Assembly (NCBI GenBank): GCA_015680685.1
Contig: MNCI01028982.1
Location: 22,468-86,467, forward strand
Reading direction: 5' to 3'
Length of the DNA stretch: 64,000 bases
Origin: Gnetum montanum
Taxonomy: Eukaryota; Streptophyta; Gnetopsida; Gnetales; Gnetaceae
Shown: piece by piece, positions 23,580-34,190 of the stretch
How positions within the stretch are numbered: the stretch's first letter is position 1
Layout: each line of letters opens with the position of its first letter
Position numbers and translations under genes: made by a program
Notes under the pieces: model-generated
What the model saw: only the letters and a program-made list of their open reading frames with translations
Databases searched by the model: none
Told to the model about the DNA's origin: nothing

Positions 23580-24540
23580 GTCCTTAGAATTAGAAAATTT
23601 ATCGACTGGTATGGAGTAAGCATTTTTAAAGAATGGTAAATCAGTCATCATTAATGCCAAACTTGCTCCTGAATAAAAAGAAAAGTTGTTGAAAGTGGTG
23701 AATAAATGGTCAACAGCCTTTGCTTGGTCATATCCATAGATAACAGGAATCGATCCAAGGATGTGCCAACATCGCATCTACATTGACCTAGCCATGAAGT
23801 CTAGAAGGCAGCTGCAGAGGTGGTTGAACCTCAAATTAAAACAAATTGTCAAGGAGGAGATAGAGCAACTCCTCAAGGCGAGGTTCATCTATCCAATCAT
23901 GGATAGTGAGTGGGTTAGCCCACTTGTAGTAGTACTGAAGAAGGGTGGAAAATGATAGGTTTGCATCAACTTTAGGCTATTAAATATGATAACATTTAAG
24001 GATCACTTTCCTTTGCCATTTTTAGATCAAGTGTTAGATACCATATTTGGGCATTGTTATTATAGTTTCTTGGATGCTTATAGTAGTTATAACCAAATCC
24101 AAATTGCTCTAGAAGACCAGGCCAAAACAACATTCATGAGTAACTAGAGAACTTTTACATATTGTAAGATGTTATTTGGTCTATGCAATGGCCCTCCAAC
24201 ATTTCAATGCTTGGTCCTTAGTATCTTTCAACAACAAATCGATAGTGGTGTTGAAGTCTTCATGGATGTCTGTTCGACCTATGGAGCTACCTTTGAGCAA
24301 GCCTTAGACCTACTTGAGCAAGTATTTAAGAGATGTGTAGAGACAAACCTATGGCTCAATTGGCAAAAGAGCCATCTCATGATTGAAGAAGTCATTGTGC
24401 TAGGGCACCAAATTTTACAAAAAGGGATTGAGGTAGACCCAAAAAATATAAGGGTCATCCAAGAAATAACATGTCAACTAGAGATTGTTAAAGATGTTCA
24501 GTCATTCCTTGGATACGAGGCTACTATTAGCAATTCATAG
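23580..24540 (+). pseudogene. Element C reverse transcriptase
   Basis: Palm and finger motifs appear in order: KEEIEQLLKARFI (about 23860), SEWVSPLVVVLKKGG (about 23910), FPLPFLDQVLD (about 24010), YSFLDAYSSYNQIQIA (about 24065), MLFGLCNGPPTFQ (24169), the catalytic box, and LGHQI...EVDPKNIRVI (about 24400). The usual YxDD box reads FMDVC, so the second catalytic Asp is lost. Several stops interrupt it. Confidence 0.8.
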
Positions 24541-25040
24541 AGAATTTCTCTAAGATTGCAAAGCTGTTGGTAGAGCTTACACAGAAAGATGCACCTTTCA
24601 TTTGGACTAAGAAATGTGAACACACATTCCAAAAATTAAAAGAGAAACTTGTAGAAACACCAATCCTCCGAGTACTAGATTGGTCTAGACCATTCCATAT
24701 CATAATAGATGCATCTAATTATGCTTTGGGAGTAGTGCTCATGCTGATGGACAATAAGAAACATCCATATTACATCCACTATGTGAGTCAAAGCATTGTG
24801 AAAGCACAATTAAACTACACCACCATAGAGAAATAACTAATGGCAATGGTATATGTGCTAGAAAAGTTTAGGCACTATGTGCTCGGTTACAAAGTATTTG
24901 TACATACGAACCATAGTGCAATTCTCTTTCTTATGAATAAGCCAATGGTGAGCCCTCATGTTATATGATGGCTTGTGATCTTGGAATAATTTGATCTTAC
25001 TATGGTAGATTGAAAAGTAACTGAGAATGTGGTCGCTGAC
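24541..25040 (+). pseudogene. Element C RNase H
   Basis: It begins with LVELTQKDAPFIWT (24567) and contains IIIDASNYALGVVL and YTTIEK. A stop at about 24837 breaks it before MAMVYVLEKFRHYVL. The final part, up to NKPMVSPHVI, is the region where B is interrupted by C. RNase H removes RNA from the RNA-DNA hybrid during reverse transcription. Confidence 0.75.
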
Positions 25041-26060
25041 CACCTTTCTTGCTTAAGATGGGATAACAAAGAGGAGGAGAGCCCACTCTCTGATCAATTT
25101 CTAGACAAACTTCTCTTTATTGGAGTAATAAGTAAACAAATGCCTAAAAAAGCAATATGGTATAATGGCATCCTCACATATCTTCTCACTCAAGAGATGC
25201 CACAAGACTTGGATTTTAGGAAGAAGTGACAATTTCTTCATAGGGCCAAATACTTCATGGAGATTAATAGACATCTTTACAAGGTGTGTGTCAATGACCT
25301 GATTCANGACTACTGCATAAAATGGGCAGAAGCAGCAACTGTCACTGATTGTACATCATCCACTACTACCAAATTTCTACAACAAAATATTGTGAATAGG
25401 TTTGGGGTGCCATGTTCACTAATTTCTGATAATGGGACTCATTTCATAGGTGCCACATTTAGAAAATTAATGCAATGCTTGGGGGTAGAACATAAATTAT
25501 TAACACCTTACCACCCCTAAGCCAACAGTCAAGTAGAGGTAACTAACCAGGAGATTACAAAAATACTAATGTGAACCATTAGCAAATATAGGAAGTACTA
25601 GAGTACAAAAATTATCGATGCTCTCTGGTCTTATCGTTCAAGTTGGAAACTTCCTATTGGATATTCTCCTTATGAGTTAGTGTATGGGAAACTTCCAATG
25701 CTTCCAATTCAATCTAAGCTCTATATACTTTCAATGGCATGTGATCTAAACCTTGACCTAAGTTTAGCACAGAAGGAAAGATTGATCAATTTGAATGTGT
25801 TAGAAAAAAACTACCTAGTGGCCCTATCCTAGAATGAGGTAAACAAGGCATTCAACAAGCAGCGTCATGACCTTAGAATCAGGAAAGTAAAACTTCAACT
25901 TGGAGATAAGGTTCTTTACTGGAACCCCACACATGTACCCCAAAAGATAAAATTCCAAACATTATGGGAGGGATCTTATATAATTGATCAAACCTTTCTC
26001 TCTAGGGCCATGATAATTTACAAACTTGATAGCCCAAATAAAAACTAGTTGGTCAATATC
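25041..26060 (+). pseudogene. Element C integrase with internal deletion at an N
   Basis: The pre-integrase linker (LDKLLFIGVISKQMP) runs to a segment ending NRHLYKVC. The sequence then jumps at the N (25307) directly into DYCIKWAEA of the catalytic core, so the zinc-binding H-H-C-C region and the first catalytic Asp are absent. B has them. ISDNGTHF and SQVEVTN are present downstream, then the C-terminal part with LQLGDKVLYWN (about 25900). The loss may be real or an assembly collapse marked by the N. Confidence 0.75.
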
Positions 26061-27650
26061 CAACAAGTCATACCTTTCCTAGAACCAAGCATGGCTAGTG
26101 TAACTATTGTCTTAACAGATGGACAACCATGATCTATTTTTCAGATCTCCTCCCTCCAACTCAGTCATGTGGAGATGGCCATTCATGTTGACTATTACCA
26201 TGGCCTCTTAATTTTTCTACCTTTTTGTTTTTTACATTTTTGATTTTACAAATTTTAAATTTTTGAATTTTTCTAATTTTATACCATTTTTAGTACCTTG
26301 TAACTTTCTTGAATATTTTACACTTTCTTATATATTTTACTTTGTTTTGTTTCCTTTTGTTTAAGTGTGGTATTTTCTCATTTTTGCTAATAAACTTGAT
26401 TTACTATCACAAGACACAATGTTGCTGTTGTTGTTTACTAATGATGGTTTGTGCTTAATATGTGATTGTCAATGTTTGGTTTCTATTTTTGAATTCTAAT
26501 GTCTAATGACTTTGACATGGTTTATTTTTTATGGAATAAGCAATGAGTCCACATCATCTGCCCATCCAATGAACTCTATGGTTTTCCTTGTTCTGGGAAT
26601 TTGAGGTCCCTTTTCATTAAAGAAACTTTTAATCAATCAGTGACCTGGGTAGTTCTGGAATTAGAAAGGATCCAAAGATTTGTAAAGGGTGTGACTTCAA
26701 GGGAACTCAATACTCTTTATCCTATTCTTCTTACTTGAGTGCTTGAGTGTTTTTCACAAACTTATCATTCCACACCAACCACTAAAGGAAGTCAAAATAA
26801 TGAAGTTGCATGGTGTGGTTCTCATTCAAAAAAACTATGGGAATTCAAAGCACACCCCTTGCACAAATAAAAGGGCTATAAGCACAGGTTATGGGAATTG
26901 AAGGATATGCACCTATGCCTGACAATCCCTTCTAACTAAGGCCCTCTCTCTCACTTCCTAATTCTCCTTTCTTCTCTTCATGGAATGGTGGTGATTTTGT
27001 GGAAGCACTCTTGTGTCTCATGTGGGTGGATTAGTCTTAGAGTGGCAATGCAAAGTCACTGAAAGCATATGGTTTTGGTCTAGACTGAGGATGGAACTTT
27101 AACCATAAATTTCACAAGGGACTTCTTATGACCTCAATTTGGAACTCCATTCCACCTTCTCTATCATCCATCCATGCTGCCATAATTCACCTCACTGCTG
27201 GGTTGTATGTATGCTCTATGTTTTAGTTTGATGTATTGGGATTCTTGAGTGGATTCTTTTGGGTTGGTCATTAACTTGTCATGATCATTAAATTGACTAT
27301 GGGGCCCATGGACTCCTTCGTTGAGGTTATGCAAGTGCAAAAAGGGCATGAGCCTGCTATGGGGAGGATCCACTTGCATAGCTTTTGGCTTGATTAGTTA
27401 AGGTTCCTTACCTTTGACATCGCTGTAATCCTATATTTTATATTTTTCATTGTGTAAACTGCTAAGTACTCCTTAGTCTTTCATTGCATTCATCTATTAC
27501 ATCAATTTTCTCCATTTTTTCAAATTTATAAACTTCAATGTCCCCTTCTCATGACTTCATACTATTCTTGGTCTTCTAAGCTTTCATTTGACCCTAATTT
27601 CATTGAAAAATTCTTTGTATTTTGAAAGTTTGACCAAAGTCAATGGAAGT
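26061..27650 (+). other. Element C post-pol spacer
   Basis: Non-coding. It starts with CAACTCAGTCATGTGGAG, a polypurine-like motif shared with A and B at the end of pol. A T-rich stretch with TTTTACAAATTTTAAATTTT follows (26210-26300), then moderately conserved spacer also seen in B. No ORF is supported; the open stretch 27164-27379 (minus) has no features. Confidence 0.55.
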
Positions 27651-27654
27651 CAAT

Positions 27655-27735
27655 GGTGGTCAATAACTATGTTGATGAGGCCCCATTGATGAGGCCTCAT
27701 TGATGTAGTGCAAAAGTACTATATATACCATCGAA
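27655..27735 (+). promoter_or_regulatory. Internal U3-like promoter of element C
   Basis: Contains TATGTTGATGAGGCCCCATT, then GATGTAGTG, then the TATA-like CTATATATACC. C's own LTR U3 (about 31395-31450) reads TATGTTAATGAGGCCCCATC, AATGTAGTG and CCTATAAATATG in the same order. The leader donor lies 140 bases downstream. Confidence 0.55.
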
Positions 27736-27874
27736 CACTTTGGAATTTTTTGTAATTTTCTCATAACACACAAGGAATTTTTGCAATTTTTCAGAGCCCA
27801 AAACCTTTCAGAGCCCATAACTTTCAAACCGTTTGTCCAAATAACTTTGTTTTTTAATCCTACACTTATCAGAG

Positions 27875-28193
27875 GTAAGCTCTTTATCATGGGGGCTACA
27901 AACCTTAAGGTTTTTGATGAAAAATTGATGGAATTTTTTGAGAATTTTCCTAACTCCCCCAAAGGGTTAATAACCTTAACCATATATAAACATCAACTTT
28001 TTCCAAGTTAACCCTTTCAACAACCTCTGATATCAATTATTCAAAAAAACACATATAATAAATAATAATTGAATTAATTAAATTGGTCATAATCACAACT
28101 TAGCCAAGTGTAACTACCCTCAAGAGTTAAGGTATCCCAATTGTTTTAAGGTTACACAATGATTGCTAATTCATGGCCTTATTGTGATTATAG
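27875..28193 (+). other. Predicted leader intron of the C extra ORF
   Basis: Donor CAGAG then GTAAGC; acceptor GATTATAG. Both are at positions equivalent to those in B, and the sequence after the acceptor (ATAGTAGCCAAAC) aligns with B's ATGGCACCAAAG. The start ATG has decayed in C. Confidence 0.5.
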
Positions 28194-31049
28194 ATAGTAG
28201 CCAAACAAAAGCATCCACAGGAAGGAGAACCCTTACAATCATGGGTGAAATGACCTAGAGCTAGAAGGAACTAGCAGGGAACAAGGCCAAGAACAACAAG
28301 AGGTGATCCATGCAATGGGACCTCTTCGATAGGAGCCTGAAGTGGAATTTGTTAGAAAAATTCCAGAGGAAGAAGTGCCTATAGAACAATCCCAGCAAGG
28401 TGAAGCACTTGTAACCATGATAAGGCTTGAGGCCACTCTAACTCAAGCCTGCCTAGACATCATCAAGTCCCAAGAAATTCAAAGATTAGTTCTTCAAGAA
28501 ATAAAATTTAGGCCATTTTTGAAAAAATCTCTAAAGGATGTCAGAACACAATTGCAAACCTCTCCCATGTGGCCAATCATCACGTCTAGTGGAAAATAGT
28601 ACAGGGAAGAGACCTATCTCTTCTGGAATAGTCGAAGGTTAGGGTTTGTTGTAAAAATTAAGGACATTCAAGTGTCATACTTGGTGGAGGCTATTACACA
28701 GGTACTAGGGTTGCCAAACATTGGAACACAGTTGGTAGAAATCTCAATAAAAGGCGATCTTGAGGTAAAAAGAAAATGGACCTAGTGATGCTATGAGGTG
28801 GACTGTAAGGAGTATGATGTGCTCACAGTAGTGGAGTAGATTTATTTCAAGATTATGGCTTATCACCTTAATCCAATAGTGAGGTCAAGCAAGGTGATTG
28901 CTTTCTTCACCTGAGCATGCACCACTCTAAGCAAGAAATTTCTCATTAACCTTCCATAGCTAATTTATTTGGAGATTGAAAAGCACTTCAAGGAGAACAA
29001 ACGTTGAAGGAAGACCCTTCCTTTTCTGTGCCTTATCAGAAAACTTTGCAAGAGAGAAGGTATTATTCACTACTCAAATGACACTCTAAAGCATGCTCCC
29101 TTATCCTCATGGGCTGAAATCATGAAGGATAAGATGCTAATGACCACTCAAGAAGAGGAGTTGCCACCACCACCACCCACTTAAGAGATAACATTAGAGT
29201 TTCACACAATCCTTAAGTGTCTATGACAAAGCTAAGAATAGCTCTAGAGCAAACATGAGCAAGTAGGAATGAGTGTGATAGATCCATTTATGTATTGGCT
29301 ATCAATGAGTCACCTTAATGAGATGGCCTAAACAGTTAGCTAGATGGAGAGAGGTGGTATCATTCTCTTTGCCCAAAGAATGTAGTTGCCTTCAAGGCTG
29401 AATGCCAATGCTTGAGAGGTGATGGTGTCATTAGCAACACACCATCTATTCCTAGAAATCTCTGGGAATGTTGCCACTTTCTTGATGAGGTTGGATGAAG
29501 GTGAAGAGGCAACTATCTTTGTGATGCAACACTTAGGGTAGAGATAGTGGTAGAAGTGGTAGTTGACTATGTAGCTGAAGCACTAAATGCACTCACGCCA
29601 TTTGTACCAGATGTCTTTGCACTCCAAGATGTGCAAACATCCACATGCATGATTAGTCGGAAATTGAACACAATCCAACATGAACAATTACTGGAATGAC
29701 TGGTAGGAACTACACAATTGACTCTAGACATCTTTGATCTCCCAGAGAACATCATTGAAACCTAGTCAAAGCTACTAAATGTAAGGGGTAGATGCATCAT
29801 TTTGGAGGGACAACTAGAAACAGCCTAAGAGAAAAATCAATGCTTAGTCATGAAGGTGCTAAAATTCATGCCTAACTTGCAAAACAAGCAATCCTCAGCC
29901 CAAAAATGATAAGAGATGAAGCTATCAAACAGCTTCGAGAACGATTTCAAAAGGCTAAGAAGGAAGCATTAATGGCCATTTTCAAGCAGTTCATGGTAGA
30001 AGTTGAAATGCACTCAATCAAAAAGGACTTGAATTAGATGCACCAAGAGAATGAAGCACTGACCATGCAAAATTATCACCTACAAAATGATGATGCTTAG
30101 AGAGATCAAATGCAATAGTTCATTCATCAACAGTAGGACCAGCTTGCCATGGTAAATACTAAATTGAGGAAATTGGCCACAAAGAACTACAATTTGTCAA
30201 TGGAGGAGGTACACATCTTACGACAAAAGTTTGCCATTGAGATCGTCGCTTGGAAGAATGAAACTCTCAAATTTAAGAGAGTGAAAAATCACTACAAGGA
30301 CCAAGTTGGTCTGCAAAAGGAAATTAATGAAAAACAAATCTAGATGGTGAAGATGAAAGTAAATGAAGCCCTTCAGCAACTTTAGCAAGGAAGAGAGATG
30401 TGGTAGTCCATCCTTGATGGGATTGACACCTATAGCAAAGCAAAGATCTACTTGAAGGAGTTGTAGATCAAGGAAATGAAAAAGTATATGGAGTTTGCCA
30501 ATCTCCATTATGCAAACCTAGTAATGTTGATAGCTAGACAGTCGTAATAAAAATTGAAGAAATAAGTGGCTAGCTCGTATCTACTATACAAGGTTGAGTT
30601 CAAACACCATAAGGACACCAAGCAAAAGCGTGAGACTACTAATGCTAAACTCGAAGTTCTCAAAAAGTAATTCATAGATCAATGATCCATCGTTGAGGAC
30701 CTAGCCAGCTGGATGAATAACTACTAGGAGCTGAAGAACATAGTGAGAGTGTTTGACATTGAATGTAAATAGTTCATTGCCTAGTTCATTAATGCTAAGG
30801 AGTTGTTTCTAGTGATCCCATGTCCTTGGGATGTGCCCATTCCAACCCACATTGGGGAAGCTGCATGGACGATGCATGATCCTAGGAGTAAGACGGAAAA
30901 AATGAAAGCACTGCTGGATGCTTTCTGCCTCCTGCCTAATGTTTTAGCAACTATAGGAAAATCGCAGCCACCTCAAGCATCACCAGTGCATGAAGTTAGT
31001 GAGGGTCCCTCGAAGCCTCAGGAACCACCACCGCCTAGGATTATTTGAT
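28194..31049 (+). pseudogene. Element C extra post-pol ORF (globular domain plus coiled coil)
   Basis: About 950 codons with many stops. The N-terminal globular part (to about 29130) contains EVEFVRKIPEEEVP, ETYLFWN, EAITQVLGLP, KEYDVLT, YFKIMAYHLNP and LPFLCLIRKL. B and E share these blocks. The rest is Lys/Glu/Gln/Leu-rich with coiled-coil composition, including FKRVKNHYKDQVG (about 30270) and FANLHYANLVM (about 30495). A Pro-rich C terminus ends PPPPRII and TGA at 31047-31049. It sits where Athila elements carry an env-like ORF, but I see no transmembrane segment or signal peptide. Function unknown. Confidence 0.7.
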
Positions 31050-31260
31050 CTTCTCCAACAAGCTTTACACCATCAAGGAATGTGTTGTCCAATTTTTGAA
31101 GAGTTGTATCATGGTGTTGAATTTTGTGTCATGAACACCACCATTTTGTAATTTGTTGATCCGTAAACCTAGGCACTTCATTTTTTATCAAATTTAGTCA
31201 ATTGTTTTGTTGAAAAAAAGTCAATCAATAATCCCATACCTTTCCAATTTTGTAAAAGAA

Positions 31261-31294
31261 CTTGAGGATGAGTTTTCACTCAATTGTGGGGGTA
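31261..31294 (+). promoter_or_regulatory. Element C polypurine tract and upstream box
   Basis: CTTGAGGATGAGTTTT followed by TTGTGGGGGTA, abutting TGATGAG of the LTR. Confidence 0.7.
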
Positions 31295-32240
31295 TGATGA
31301 GTCATTGTTGGTTAGCTGTATTGATGAGGCCTTGTCAACATAATCAACCATGTCGACAAGGCCTCATTGACAAGGCCTTGTCGACACATGTCACCCTATG
31401 TTAATGAGGCCCCATCAATGTAGTGTCTATCTATTACCTATAAATATGTGCCTACCAACCACATTTATGGTAATCTAGATTTTAGTAGCAGCAAAAGCTC
31501 TTACATTTTTTCCATTTGAAAGTTAGAACTTTTTCCTAAGTGCCTACAGCAGGAGTCATTAAGCGTACAAATCTTTATTCGAGCATTGTTGTACCTAAGC
31601 ATGACAGTGTGTGCAACAATAAAAATAATCTTTCTAATAAACCTTGTAGCGCTTTGGATAGATTAGCTATTTTATTTATGCATTCAATGTTTTTTATTAT
31701 TTGTTAATCATTCTCAATTATTTTCCAAATATTTTCTAGCAATTAAGTTAATGACGTTACTAAGCTAGATAGATTAAATACATAAGTACGACTGCTTTGA
31801 GCATAACACATGTTTGTTTGGTAATCCCAGTAGCATTATTACTTGGTACGCCTAATAGTGTAGCAGTTGGTTGCCTAGTAGTGGATACGTGGGTTCAAGA
31901 TGTGTACGGAAAGTGGGAATAGATACTTATGTTAGGATTAGTTAAATGATTAGTTAATTAATTAATTTAGATTAGTTAATGAAATTACCTTTATCTACAT
32001 TTGAGCATTGACTTATAAAACATAAAAAAAAAGATAAAATTTGAATCTCTCAATTACACTTAACTATACCAATGAACATCACAACTATAATTGGGAAGAC
32101 AAAAATTGACCTTAAGGCTAGATTCACTTCCTAAAGGGCTAGTGTACTGGAAATAGTGAAGTCCTTGGAATTCGACTAGATTGCACATGAATGCTTTGTG
32201 ATTCATATGGTTGGACATAGGGGTACCTTACCTTTCATCA
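31295..32240 (+). mobile_element. Element C 3' LTR
   Basis: A 946-base LTR, TGATGAGTCA to CTTTCATCA. U3 (31295-31430) contains several copies of an AGGCCT-centred palindrome such as GACAAGGCCTCATTGAC. TATA motif CTATAAATATG near 31440 and AATAAA near 31619-31636. Beyond 32240 the sequence is minus-strand RT/RNase H of B. Confidence 0.85.
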
Positions 32241-33640
32241 ATATCTAAGCACATAGTACCTAAATTTCTCTAAGGCATACATTATTGCCATGAGTTCCTT
32301 TTTTGTAGTGGTGTAGTTCAATTATGCTCTCACAATGCTTTGGCTTGCACAATGGATGTAGTAGGGAATTCTTTGATCATCCAATTGTGTAAGCACAATC
32401 CCCAAAGCATAATTGGATACATTAGTCATAATGGGAAATGACCTAGACTAGTTAGGCACATGTAAAATTAGAGTTTCCACAAGCTCTTGTTTTAAATATC
32501 AAAATGCATTCTCACATTCCCTAGTTTGGGTGAAGGGTTCATACTTCTTTGTTAGCTCCACCAATGGTTTTGTAATTTTTGAGAAGTTCTTGATGAAGCA
32601 TCTATAATAACCAGTGTGGCCAAGGAATGACCTTACATTTCTCACTATTTCTAGTTACCTGGTGATTCCTTAGATCACCCGTACTTTTTCTAGATTCACC
32701 TTGATCTCTTTACTTGAAATTTGATGCCCCAAGATAATGTCTTCTTGGATCATCAAGTGGCTCTTTTTCCAGTTGAGCTTTAAGATGTTGAGGATCAATT
32801 TTTGGAATGTAGTAAAGGCATTGCAAAGGGCAAATGATATCTTTCTATATGCAAAAGTCCCCCAGAGACTTGTAAATGTAGTTTTGGCCTAGTCCTCTAG
32901 TGCTATCTGGATTTGGTTCTAGCCACTATAACCATCTAGGAAGTTGTAATAGTAATGCCCTGCTATGGTATCCAATACTTGGTTAATGAATGGAAATGGA
33001 AAGTGATCTTTGTAAGTTGCCAAGTTCAATAGCTAAAAGTCTATGCAGACTCTCCATTTTTCTCCTTTCTTTTGAATAATACAAAGTCGACTAACCCATT
33101 CACTATCTGCAATTAGATAGATGAACCTAGCCTTGAGGAGTTGTTTAATCTCCTCTTTAATAACCTATTTCAATTTTGGCTTCAACATGTGCTATGGCTA
33201 TCTTTTTGGCTTGATAGAAAGGCCTATATAGATACAGTGTTGGCATATCCACGAATCTATTCTTATAAGCTCATGATATGACCAAGCAAAGGCTATTGAC
33301 CATTTTTTTACCACCTTCAACAGTTTCTATTTTTTTTTGGAAAAAGTCTAGCATTGATGATTACCAGCTTTCCATTGTTAAGAAAGGCATATTTCATGCC
33401 AAGTAGTAAAGCATTTAGTTTAACAGGCTTTTGCTTGAAATTATAAGGGATCTCCAACTCACTTGAATCTATTTCACTTTGTGCATTGGAGAGTTGGCAA
33501 CTGTGTTGCTCCATTTTGTCCATGCTTTTAATATAAGTGTTGGTGAGGCTCTTAGATGGTTTCATGCATATGGTGGATTTAGTCTAATCATTTGTTATCA
33601 ACCACTAGGTACCTTCTTATTTTGTGGTTTCTACATATAG
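32241..33640 (-). pseudogene. Element B reverse transcriptase and start of RNase H
   Basis: The pre-RT segment LGMKYAFLNN (about 33390) is followed by EEIKQLLKARFIY, SEWVS, FLDGYSG, and then IS-FALCNAFTTFQ. The frame then jumps from NILK to LNWKKSHLMI: compared with C, about 35 residues containing the catalytic YxDD box are missing (near 32795). VRSFLGHTGYYR, NVSNYALGIVL and KELMAIMYALEKF follow, up to the C insertion. Stops are frequent. Confidence 0.75.
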
Positions 33641-33779
33641 GCACCTTTGAATCATTGTTGTTTCAACATGTTTATTACATGTTTGAAGTGATATATCTTT
33701 GATGGTCTACAGTTTTAGCACATAATGGCATCTTGTGTCATTGTATGTAATGCATGGAACTTTCATATTCTCAATTTTA

Positions 33780-34190
33780 CCAAATTTATTTTCCTTGGAA
33801 ATTTCCAAGTAAAGGTCTCAGATCCTCATCTTCGCATTAATCATACTTAGCCATGCTCCTCCCATAATTATAGGGAATTCCTCTTTGCAATTTTTCACAT
33901 AGATCACAAAAAAACTAGTAGGATAGGATCACCCAAAGATGGTGGTCATAATGTTCTTCACTAGCTCTAGAGGGATAGTGATGGACTGATCTACCAGCTC
34001 AAATTTGATGTTTCTCTTTTTCAAAGGAGGCAAGTTCTTAGCCTTATACATTTCTTGAGAAATCAAGTTGACTCTAGAACTTGAATCCAAGAAATCCTTG
34101 CATGGTTCATTTCTTGTGATTTGTAAGTAAATGAAGGGACTCCCAGGATCAAATCATTTCCTAGGAAGGTGGCCAACCTTTATTTAATCA
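33780..34190 (-). pseudogene. Element B protease
   Basis: The active-site segment reads FLDSSSRVNLI (about 34090) instead of LLDSGS, so the D-S-G glycine is lost. EFPIIMGGAWLS and LYLEIS follow toward 33780. It lies between gag and RT in the expected order. Confidence 0.7.

Larger units (their letters stand above)
19461..32240 (+). mobile_element. Element C: gypsy element with extra ORF, inserted in B
   Basis: Layout on the plus strand: 5' LTR (first ~165 bases missing), PBS, gag, protease, RT, RNase H, integrase, spacer, internal promoter-like segment, extra ORF, polypurine tract and a complete 3' LTR. It sits in B's RNase H region. B reads into the boundary at 32241 (ending ALEKFRYYVLRY) and resumes at 19462 (NKPSYHMVI). 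Comparison with C's own sequence shows about 55 bases of B missing between them, so no target duplication remains. The internal order and PBS fit the Athila/Tat side of Ty3/gypsy. Confidence 0.8.

Noticed and set aside
28194-31049. Retrovirus-like envelope gene
   Set aside because: The position would fit, but there is no signal peptide, membrane segment or Cys-rich ectodomain; the protein is a coiled coil.
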